From NCBI GenBank assembly GCA_029250425.1, contig JAQXFF010000328.1, positions 1 through 8,249 of the forward strand: a stretch of DNA of 8,249 nt, read 5' to 3'. Shown piece after piece: positions 1 through 5,088 of the stretch (within the stretch, counting starts at the first letter, position 1; each line of letters opens with the position of its first letter). The DNA comes from Candidatus Thalassarchaeaceae archaeon. GTDB lineage: Archaea; Thermoplasmatota; Poseidoniia; Poseidoniales; Thalassarchaeaceae. The position numbers and the translations under genes are program-made. The notes under the pieces were generated by a model that did no database searches, was not told the origin of the DNA, and was given only the letters and a program-made list of their open reading frames with translations.

Positions 1-2182
1 CATCTGAAATCCAATTCCCATCATCATAGAAATAATCAACTTCCAGGCCTACGTCATCTAGGTACCAACCTTCTTCATAGGACCATGTGGTACTATACGG
101 CTCATATGTGAACCTAAACCATACTGTTTGCCCAGAATACATTGACAAGTCTGCAACTTTTGTATCCCACAAATTATGAGGGCCCTCGCACGAGAATCCA
201 CTCGGACCGATATTGTTGGAACCATCGAAATTTCCAAGACTTTGCAGCGTCCCAGTGCCCCACGTATACCCAGTTTGGTCATACCAATTGTTTCCTGGGT
301 CAAAATGTGTCCAAGTATTGTTATCTGTTGAAATAAACACTGCACCACCAGCATAACCTTGGTAAGCACACATCCAATGTTCAAACGTCAATCTTGCACT
401 TGCCCCTGCAGGAATTGTATAGGGAGGTGAATAGAGATGGTCATTTGTTCCATCATTGGCTGAACCTGCAAGATGGGTGCCAAGACCAAACGGTCCCGAG
501 GGCCAACTGGTCGGACCAGCGGTCGTAGTTTGTAGAGAACCATATTCCCAATCCCCCGTTGCCCACCAACCTGGTGCCATAGGTGTAGGGGCTGTGGCAG
601 TACTATCTTCAAATCCATATGAACCACTGAGGGCACCTGCACCAATCGAGATATAGTTCCAATCGTGTGTAGCGCCATTCAGCCCACTGGCAGCCATTGT
701 TGTTGAATTCGAAAGAGGGTCATCATCCAATATTGAGCCGTTTGCAGCGACCACAGAAATTCGATCAACTGTCAATCCTTCTTGGGCATCTTGAGGTGAA
801 CCGTATTGAACGGATGAATCGGTGTCAACCCGTATACGGAAATCGGTCAACCCAGCATTGTGGAATGATGAGGGAATGGCAAGTTCGAGATTGACAAATC
901 CATTTGTCTGATCGCCATAATTCGTCCCGTTCGGCATGATGTAACCGTTGCCAGGAATCGCTCCTGTACGACTTCGACACGCGGTTGTAGTCGTTGTACT
1001 GGATGACGATATGTCAGTCCAAGTATTTCCATTGGGAGATAACTCGATGCAGAAATTGTCCCAACCCGACCCTTCCAAATCCCATTCCAAACGTATTTGG
1101 ATTTCTGAACCGGTTCCAGCATTGGTCAAGTCAACTTGCCCTTCAAGCAAACCAATGGCACTGTTGCTGTAACTACAAGTTGCAGCTGTAATAGAATAGC
1201 AACCATGGTGCCAATAGCCGGTTGAACCGCCAACATTTGAAATTTGTAAATCGTCGAGAAACCAACCTGGGCCACCACTGCTATTTGCATCTGTAACCAT
1301 TCGCCATCGGAATTCGATATTCACAGAAGTGTTCACATTGGGAAGATTATCAAGATTGAATGTTTCTTGTGCCCAACCGGTTGCAGTAACATCAGTCCAC
1401 ACCGGGAACGTTGTGTTACCATTTGGTGTACCTGAAGGGGTGGAACTTGCATTCAATGTGATATTGGAATTATATCCACCCACTGGGGCCATCCAAGTCC
1501 ACGGACCATTGTCAAGTTTGTATTCAATCCAAACACCATCATTCGCATCAGTATGTCGCCAGTTCCAGAATGTCAAATTGAAATGATTGACTGGAGATGG
1601 AATTGGGAGCCCCGTATGTAAACTGGCATCGATACCAGCGGGCACGCTTGAATTCATCAAAGTGGCTGCAATCAACGAACCTGTATGGGCATTTGCGGGC
1701 TGATTACCATACGGCATTTGCATTGTGCTACCGACTTGCGTACCATTTACAGTAGCAGGTAGGCCTGGCTCCCAAATTGATGTATTTCCAGATTCTAGGA
1801 TTGTGGCCGGTTCGAACTGGAGGGAGACGGTCCCCAAGAATGAATCAACCTGACTTACGGCACTATCGGGTTCGATTGAAAGTCGTCCATCGAAATGATC
1901 CATGGTGGCTAAATTGAATTGACCCACAGAGAAATTGGTTGTGGTATCAACACGCCATTCAGTCCCATTACCATCGTTAACCATCTGGTCCTCAGCAGTC
2001 ATCCAGCCATCTAGTATGGTCGCATTGCTTGGCACATTCCAACCATCAACTTCGACATCTTGTCCGCCTGAAGCAATTTGAGGAGGGCCCATCCAACTGC
2101 TAATATCGGCAGCAGCCCATGGTACAGAGACCATCATGAACGTCAATAACATACTGAGCAAGACTTTCCGATTGTTCCCCAT
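1..2182 (-). CDS. Large secreted multidomain beta-sandwich protein, N-terminal 727 codons (runs off left edge)
   Basis: I translated the minus strand by hand and found no stop from the ATG at 2182 to the edge, so the 3' end is missing. Residues 1-25 form a Sec-type signal peptide: basic MGNNRK, a hydrophobic core, then an Ala-rich cleavage area before DIS. The mature part is rich in Asn, Thr, Ser, Gly, Trp and Asp and poor in Lys. At least three similar modules can be seen. Each ends in an FRxR-type strand followed by an aromatic/Asp-Asp strand: IEFRWR 289-294 with GWFLDDLQIS 306-315; FRIRVD 448-453 with TVDRIS 471-476; WFRFTYE 688-694 with GWYLDDVGLE 705-714. This pattern resembles MAM-like or immune-inhibitor-A-type jelly-roll modules. 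An N-terminal region (about 24-170) looks different. Cysteines 328/336, 378/402 and 605/665 are few and could form disulfides. No protease motif is present in this part. It is probably surface-attached or released, perhaps for polymer or cell binding. The gene and secretion are sure; the fold is an inference. Confidence 0.9.
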   Translation of the reverse strand, partial: MGNNRKVLLSMLLTFMMVSVPWAAADISSWMGPPQIASGGQDVEVDGWNVPSNATILDGWMTAEDQMVNDGNGTEWRVDTTTNFSVGQFNLATMDHFDGRLSIEPDSAVSQVDSFLGTVSLQFEPATILESGNTSIWEPGLPATVNGTQVGSTMQMPYGNQPANAHTGSLIAATLMNSSVPAGIDASLHTGLPIPSPVNHFNLTFWNWRHTDANDGVWIEYKLDNGPWTWMAPVGGYNSNITLNASSTPSGTPNGNTTFPVWTDVTATGWAQETFNLDNLPNVNTSVNIEFRWRMVTDANSSGGPGWFLDDLQISNVGGSTGYWHHGCYSITAATCSYSNSAIGLLEGQVDLTNAGTGSEIQIRLEWDLEGSGWDNFCIELSPNGNTWTDISSSSTTTTTACRSRTGAIPGNGYIMPNGTNYGDQTNGFVNLELAIPSSFHNAGLTDFRIRVDTDSSVQYGSPQDAQEGLTVDRISVVAANGSILDDDPLSNSTTMAASGLNGATHDWNYISIGAGALSGSYGFEDSTATAPTPMAPGWWATGDWEYGSLQTTTAGPTSWPSGPFGLGTHLAGSANDGTNDHLYSPPYTIPAGASARLTFEHWMCAYQGYAGGAVFISTDNNTWTHFDPGNNWYDQTGYTWGTGTLQSLGNFDGSNNIGPSGFSCEGPHNLWDTKVADLSMYSGQTVWFRFTYEPYSTTWSYEEGWYLDDVGLEVDYFYDDGNWISD

Positions 2183-2226
2183 ATCATCGACTCCTACGAA
2201 GGCTTGCGACACTTAGACGTTAGAAA
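2183..2226 (-). promoter_or_regulatory. Shine-Dalgarno and weak TATA-like elements upstream of the secreted-protein gene
   Basis: Read on the minus strand, AGGAG (2191-2195) lies 8 nt before the ATG at 2182, which supports that start. An ATG at 2187 is out of frame. Two weak AT-rich boxes could be the archaeal TATA element: CTTTCTAA (2220-2227) and TCTAAG (2212-2217). The first would place the transcript start close to the Shine-Dalgarno. The ribosome binding site is well supported; the promoter is a guess. Confidence 0.5.
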
Positions 2227-2243
2227 GACCTTCGGGCCAGCGT

Positions 2244-2260
2244 CAGACCCTACGGGTCTG
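2244..2260. repeat. Perfect inverted repeat with TAC centre, 7-bp arms
   Basis: CAGACCC-TAC-GGGTCTG is a perfect hairpin with a three-base loop. On the minus strand it lies 7 nt past the end of tRNA-Thr, just after that gene's T-run, and upstream of the secreted-protein start. It could strengthen termination or 3' trailer processing of the tRNA transcript, or act as an operator for the next gene. A similar hairpin with the same CCTACGG core follows tRNA-Ser at 2577-2591. Confidence 0.55.
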
Positions 2261-2261
2261 T

Positions 2262-2266
2262 AAAAA
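2262..2266 (-). terminator. T5 terminator after tRNA-Thr
   Basis: On the minus strand five consecutive T residues begin 2 nt after the last tRNA base. Short T-runs are the usual archaeal termination signal, and this one directly precedes the 2244-2260 hairpin. The position immediately behind a stable RNA gene makes a terminator the simplest reading. Confidence 0.6.
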
Positions 2267-2267
2267 G

Positions 2268-2339
2268 AGCCACTGGCGTGAATTGAACACGCGACCTACG
2301 CCTTACCAAGGCGTCGCTATACCTCTAAGCCACAGTGGC
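2268..2339 (-). tRNA. tRNA-Thr (anticodon GGT)
   Basis: The 72-nt sequence folds as a full cloverleaf. The acceptor stem is GCCACTG/CAGTGGC, 7 of 7 pairs. The D arm has a 3-bp stem and a GG-containing loop. The anticodon stem is ACGCC/GGCGT with loop TTGGTAA, giving anticodon GGT, which reads ACC and ACU threonine codons. The variable loop is 5 nt (AGGTC). The T stem GCGTG/CACGC is perfect and carries the TTCAATT loop. The discriminator base is U73. CCA is not encoded and must be added by the CCA-adding enzyme. No intron is seen. It has its own TATA-like box upstream and a T-run downstream, so it is probably transcribed alone, divergently from tRNA-Ser. Confidence 0.95.
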
Positions 2340-2363
2340 GGCGTTGACGGCGACTGGCGGTGA

Positions 2364-2371
2364 TAATTTAA
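2364..2371 (-). promoter_or_regulatory. TATA-box candidate for tRNA-Thr
   Basis: The minus-strand sequence TTAAATTA is centred about 28 nt upstream of the mature tRNA-Thr 5' end. It is the only strongly AT-rich block between the two tRNA genes. Archaeal TATA boxes sit about 26-27 nt before the transcript start, so transcription would begin at or very near the tRNA 5' end. Confidence 0.6.
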
Positions 2372-2392
2372 CCGCTACGCCACCAACATATT

Positions 2393-2410
2393 GCACTCAC
2401 ATTTGAGTGC
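2393..2410. repeat. Perfect inverted repeat between the divergent tRNA genes
   Basis: GCACTCA-CATT-TGAGTGC has 7-bp arms and a 4-nt centre. It lies midway in the 118-bp spacer between tRNA-Thr and tRNA-Ser, about 22 bp behind the tRNA-Thr TATA box and about 17 bp in front of the possible tRNA-Ser TATA box. This is where a protein controlling both genes could bind. It is unlikely to be a terminator because both tRNAs are transcribed away from it. Confidence 0.5.
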
Positions 2411-2426
2411 CACATCGCCATCATGC

Positions 2427-2432
2427 TCATAT
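2427..2432 (+). promoter_or_regulatory. Weak TATA-box candidate for tRNA-Ser
   Basis: TCATAT is centred about 28 nt upstream of the mature tRNA-Ser 5' end, which is the right spacing for an archaeal TATA box. The match to the consensus is modest, so this rests mainly on position. Confidence 0.3.
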
Positions 2433-2457
2433 CCGAAAGGTTGCACGCCGAATCACT

Positions 2458-2542
2458 GCCGAGGTCGCATAGCCTGGTATCGCGCGTGACTGGAAATCAC
2501 GTGGGTTTTCCCGCCGGAGTTCAAATCTCCGTCTCGGCGCCA
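2458..2542 (+). tRNA. tRNA-Ser (anticodon GGA), with encoded CCA
   Basis: This is a class II tRNA with a long variable arm. The acceptor stem is GCCGAGG/TCTCGGC, with six Watson-Crick pairs and a G7-U66 wobble. Discriminator G73 is typical of serine tRNAs, and it is followed by an encoded CCA (2540-2542). The anticodon stem CGTGA/TCACG is perfect and its loop CTGGAAA gives anticodon GGA, reading UCC and UCU. The 13-nt variable arm forms GGG-TTTT-CCC. The T stem CGGAG/CTCCG carries the TTCAAAT loop. The D stem is weak, with only two clear pairs, but the loop has the GG pair expected. No intron is present. Encoded CCA contrasts with the neighbouring tRNA-Thr, which lacks it. Confidence 0.95.
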
Positions 2543-2576
2543 TTTGGCCACAAGTGATTTGCAAGATATTCGCCAT

Positions 2577-2591
2577 CCAGCCTACGGCTGG
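2577..2591. repeat. Perfect inverted repeat with TAC centre after tRNA-Ser, 6-bp arms
   Basis: CCAGCC-TAC-GGCTGG begins 34 nt past the CCA end of tRNA-Ser and is followed by the T-rich stretch GTATTTCTTAA. It shares the CCTACGG core and triloop layout with the hairpin behind tRNA-Thr. A terminator or trailer-processing hairpin is the likeliest role, but the T-run is interrupted. Confidence 0.45.
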
Positions 2592-2602
2592 TAGAGTATT
2601 TC

Positions 2603-2703
2603 TTAATGCGGGGTTGCCGCAGGGCCCTGTAATGACCGAGGGCGCGGTGGAAGATGCGGGGGCCGAAGACGGCTTGATTTTCCACGAAGGATCACGATTA
2701 ACA
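2603..2703 (+). ncRNA. Candidate structured small RNA (GC-rich hairpins, possibly H/ACA-like)
   Basis: This stretch is far richer in G and C than its surroundings, as often seen for structured RNA in moderate-GC archaea. A long hairpin can be drawn. The 9-bp stem GTGGAAGAT (2647-2655) pairs with ATTTTCCAC (2677-2685), with one G-U pair. Above a small asymmetric loop lies GGCCG-AAGA-CGGCT (2661-2674). Flanking it, TAAT (2630-2633) pairs with ATTA (2697-2700), and GACC (2634-2637) pairs with GG-A-TC (2689-2693). The lower stem is followed at once by ACA (2701-2703), and the unpaired bases 2638-2646 and 2686-2688 would form an internal pocket. That outline recalls archaeal H/ACA guide RNAs, but no clear kink-turn is visible. 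A further small hairpin TGCGG/CCGCA lies at 2607-2621. Conserved RNase P or SRP RNA motifs were not found. Hand folding only; function unproven. Confidence 0.3.
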
Positions 2704-2708
2704 GAACT

Positions 2709-2750
2709 CAAAATTGGGCAAAATTTGTCCATTGATTACCCCCGTTTAGA
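2709..2750 (+). promoter_or_regulatory. Promoter region of the membrane-protein operon
   Basis: TTTAGA (2745-2750) is close to the archaeal TATA consensus and is centred about 31 nt before the ATG at 2779, implying a leader of only a few bases. No Shine-Dalgarno precedes that ATG, which fits a leaderless or nearly leaderless message. Just upstream, CAAAATT occurs twice (2709-2715 and 2719-2725) at a 10-bp period, one helical turn, which could be a regulator site. The promoter is inferred from position and sequence only. Confidence 0.4.
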
Positions 2751-2778
2751 GCCGCTACACCACTTGAAAATCGAATTG

Positions 2779-3831
2779 ATGTTTCATTTCTACAAAATAA
2801 GAAAGACGTGGACTACAGCACATTGGACGACTTTGGGCATAGGTTTCCTCGCAATCATCCTTTCAGGATGGGATTTCGGCATCAATGAGCTCTCGAATGG
2901 CGGCGATTTCTACAACATAGGCCTCAGTGGGGAAGAAGGAGGTTTGTTTGGTTCCGATTCTGGAATACGAAATGTCCACAACGCTGCGATTGTCCTCACC
3001 ATGATTACCCTCGGATTGTGGGCGATTCTTTTGGTCAGGTTATGGGCTATTTTCCCGCTAATGCGATCCCAAGCAATCAGCCTATATGTCGCATTAATCG
3101 CAGCTGAAATCAGTCAATTTTGGGCTCACGGATACGATGCGAATTTCCCATTCGGGGGAGATTCGTTTGCCTACGCTGTTTCCTTAGTCGGAATCATACT
3201 CATTATATTCGTTTGTTTCATCCTCCAACGAGCCGTCACCGAAACACGAGATGTCCATGTTGAAGAAAAACACTGGCACCCAGATCCACGACAACGAGAA
3301 AATTCAAAACGCGACCATTCCCTCATCGCTTGGAGTGGGGCACTGGTCACTTATTGTGCCCTAATTGTTGTCCACGCATGGTCTGGGGCGCACTACGTTA
3401 CTGTCCGCCAACCAGGTGACACTGAATGGTGGTGGATGCTCAAATCGATCTACATGATTACAGGTTTACTTCTCGTCTGGTTGATGATTCATGTTCTCTG
3501 GTATCCTCAGATTATGTTAGGTACTGCAGAAATTCGTATTGAATCTGCACGAGCAAGGCAAATATCACAAGTCCGTGTATCCAGTGATGACAGCGAGAAA
3601 AAAACCGCACGTGCCGGTAAATGCCCAGATTGCGGAGAAATCACCCCTGTCAAAATGCTAGCCAATGGTGAGTTAGATGCTGCTTGTGCCATCGATGGTT
3701 GCAATGGAAGCGCTGCCCCGGGTGAGAAGTGTTCAGTATGTGGAACCCGCATTTCTTCAAGGGTTATCTGTATGGCATGTAACTCAAGTGCACCCATTGG
3801 GAACCATTTCGCTGATGATGAGGCATGGTGA
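2779..3831 (+). CDS. Six-helix membrane protein with C-terminal double zinc-ribbon-like tail
   Basis: The protein has 350 residues from the chosen ATG. Six hydrophobic segments are visible at about 17-35, 68-92, 98-116, 128-150, 181-200 and 221-242, followed by a charged linker. The tail holds eight cysteines: CPDC 282-285, C303, C308, CSVC 318-321 and CMAC 331-334. These form two CxxC-based knuckle sets likely to bind two zinc ions on the cytoplasmic side, though iron cannot be excluded. The loop between helices 1 and 2 is Gly/Asp-rich, and a histidine-rich segment (HVEEKHWHPD) follows helix 4. I do not recognise the family. The frame stays open upstream to 2554, but that extension overlaps the hairpin region and has unlike composition, and a TATA-like box lies just before 2779. 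It is the first gene of a probable operon with the desulfurase 4 nt downstream. It could be a sensor or an envelope redox or assembly factor, but nothing proves this. Confidence 0.85.
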   Translation: MFHFYKIRKTWTTAHWTTLGIGFLAIILSGWDFGINELSNGGDFYNIGLSGEEGGLFGSDSGIRNVHNAAIVLTMITLGLWAILLVRLWAIFPLMRSQAISLYVALIAAEISQFWAHGYDANFPFGGDSFAYAVSLVGIILIIFVCFILQRAVTETRDVHVEEKHWHPDPRQRENSKRDHSLIAWSGALVTYCALIVVHAWSGAHYVTVRQPGDTEWWWMLKSIYMITGLLLVWLMIHVLWYPQIMLGTAEIRIESARARQISQVRVSSDDSEKKTARAGKCPDCGEITPVKMLANGELDAACAIDGCNGSAAPGEKCSVCGTRISSRVICMACNSSAPIGNHFADDEAW

Positions 3832-3835
3832 GTGA

Positions 3836-5062
3836 ATGGACGTCGCTGGTTTTCGAGAATTTTTTCCACCTCTCAATGAGGATGGTCCCCCCGTTTACCT
3901 TGACAATGCCTGCATGACATTACGTCCAAACAATGTCATCAAAGCAGTACAGGATTACTATGCAAGGAACCCATCTTGTGCCGGTCGTTCTGTTCACAGA
4001 TGGGGCATGGCAATTTCACAAACCGTTACAAGGACGCGAAGGAAATTGGCTGAACATATCGGTGCAAAAAATGCGCGCGAAGTGATTTTCACCCCAAATG
4101 CAACACATTCGATTAACCAAGTTGCTGCTGGTATGTCTTGGAACTCTGGAGATGTGGTCATCACCAGTGACCGTGAGCACAATTCAAATCTTGTTCCTTG
4201 GCTGCAACTATCAAGTTCTGGAGTCAAACTACAGACTGTCAAAAGTCATGCCGACAATCAATTTGATCTCGAGGCATTCGAGGAGGTTTGTGCCAGCGCA
4301 GGAAAGTCGCTTCGGATGGTATCATTGGTCCACGTTGGGAACCTTGACGGTGTTGAAATCCCAATTGCGGAAGCCACAAAGATTGCCCACGACCATGGCG
4401 CAATTGTTCATGTAGATGGGGCTCAATCAACACCTCATATACCCATTGATGTCGAAACATTGGGATGTGATTTATTCTCATTTAGCCTGCACAAAATGCT
4501 CGGCCCAACTGGGGTAGGCGCCCTATGGGGGCGTGAAGAAATTTTGTCACAATTGGAACCGATTTGTGCAGGGGGTGGAACAGTAGAGGAGGCAACGGCT
4601 GCTGGATACACACTTCGTCCTATCCCTGACCGCCTCGAAGGTGGACTGGGGCACTATGCTGGGATTTGTGGTACTGAAGCAGCATTGGATTTGCTATCAC
4701 AGTATGATATGCGTGATTTGGCGAGTCAAGAGATACGCGTCAACCGTATCATGAGTGATGGAATTAGACACTTACCGGGCGTGAAAATCATTGGGCCACA
4801 AGATGCTGCACTTCGGGGCGGCATTTGCTCGATCTTACTGGATGATTTGGATGTGCAAAATGTAGGCATCCTGATGGATGAGGTTGGTGGCGTATTTGTC
4901 CGCACAGGTTTACACTGTGTCAATCAATGGTTTGACGCGCGTGGAATTGAGCAAGGCAGCTTACGAGCCTCGGCATATGCATACAACACCGAAGAAGAAG
5001 CACACATTTTTGTCGACACATTTAACGAAATCATTGATGGTTTAACGGGGGGACAATCCTGA
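3836..5062 (+). CDS. sufS: SufS-type cysteine desulfurase (class V PLP aminotransferase fold)
   Basis: The 408-residue length matches SufS/CsdA enzymes, which take sulfur from L-cysteine as a persulfide and release alanine, for Fe-S cluster or thio-cofactor assembly. Visible landmarks: YLDNA 21-25 near the N-terminus; the PLP-stacking REHNSNLVPW 113-122 with H115; N169 in HVGNLDG; the cofactor Asp in HVDGAQS with D194; the PLP Schiff-base lysine K220 in FSLHKMLGPTG; the sulfur-carrying C361 in VRTGLHCV; and SLRAS 375-379 with the substrate-binding arginine. Keeping C361 argues for a true desulfurase and not a related lyase. Differences from typical SufS are FSLHK for FSGHK and RLEGGLGHYAG where FEAGTPN is usual. 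It starts 4 nt after the membrane-protein stop with only a weak GGTGA ahead, so translation is probably coupled. No sufB, sufC, sufD or sufU is nearby. The specific target pathway is unknown. Confidence 0.93.
   Translation: MDVAGFREFFPPLNEDGPPVYLDNACMTLRPNNVIKAVQDYYARNPSCAGRSVHRWGMAISQTVTRTRRKLAEHIGAKNAREVIFTPNATHSINQVAAGMSWNSGDVVITSDREHNSNLVPWLQLSSSGVKLQTVKSHADNQFDLEAFEEVCASAGKSLRMVSLVHVGNLDGVEIPIAEATKIAHDHGAIVHVDGAQSTPHIPIDVETLGCDLFSFSLHKMLGPTGVGALWGREEILSQLEPICAGGGTVEEATAAGYTLRPIPDRLEGGLGHYAGICGTEAALDLLSQYDMRDLASQEIRVNRIMSDGIRHLPGVKIIGPQDAALRGGICSILLDDLDVQNVGILMDEVGGVFVRTGLHCVNQWFDARGIEQGSLRASAYAYNTEEEAHIFVDTFNEIIDGLTGGQS
5047..5061 (+). promoter_or_regulatory. Shine-Dalgarno-like G-run before a possible CTG start of the protease gene
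   Basis: GGGGGGA (5047-5053) ends 5 nt before a CTG at 5059-5061 that overlaps the desulfurase TGA stop in the arrangement CTGA. From that CTG the protease frame is open and adds the residues STDFESTFE before the ATG at 5089. The ATG itself has no Shine-Dalgarno. The G-run is only a partial match to the archaeal consensus. Confidence 0.35.
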
Positions 5063-5088
5063 GTACTGATTTTGAATCCACATTCGAA

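Noticed and set aside
948..1586. Plus-strand frames of 65-85 codons opposite the secreted-protein gene
   Set aside because: They mirror the Asn/Thr/Gly-rich codons of a clear minus-strand gene and have no ribosome binding sites of note.
2197..2234. Inverted repeat CGAAGG ... CCTTCG upstream of the secreted-protein gene
   Set aside because: Six-base arms 26 nt apart are expected by chance and do not form a compact hairpin.
2603..2703. RNase P RNA or SRP RNA
   Set aside because: The conserved GAGGAAAGUCC-type core of RNase P RNA and the SRP helix-8 motif are absent, and the region is too short.
2427..2732. Minus-strand frame of 101 codons
   Set aside because: It lies across tRNA-Ser and its downstream hairpins and shows no protein-like pattern.
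2554..2778. N-terminal extension of the membrane protein to an ATG at 2554
   Set aside because: The 75 added residues cover the two hairpin regions, have unlike composition and no Shine-Dalgarno, while a TATA-like box sits just before the ATG at 2779.
3994..4923. Minus-strand and alternate-frame open stretches within the desulfurase gene
   Set aside because: The plus-strand frame carries all SufS motifs; the others are by-products of its codon use.
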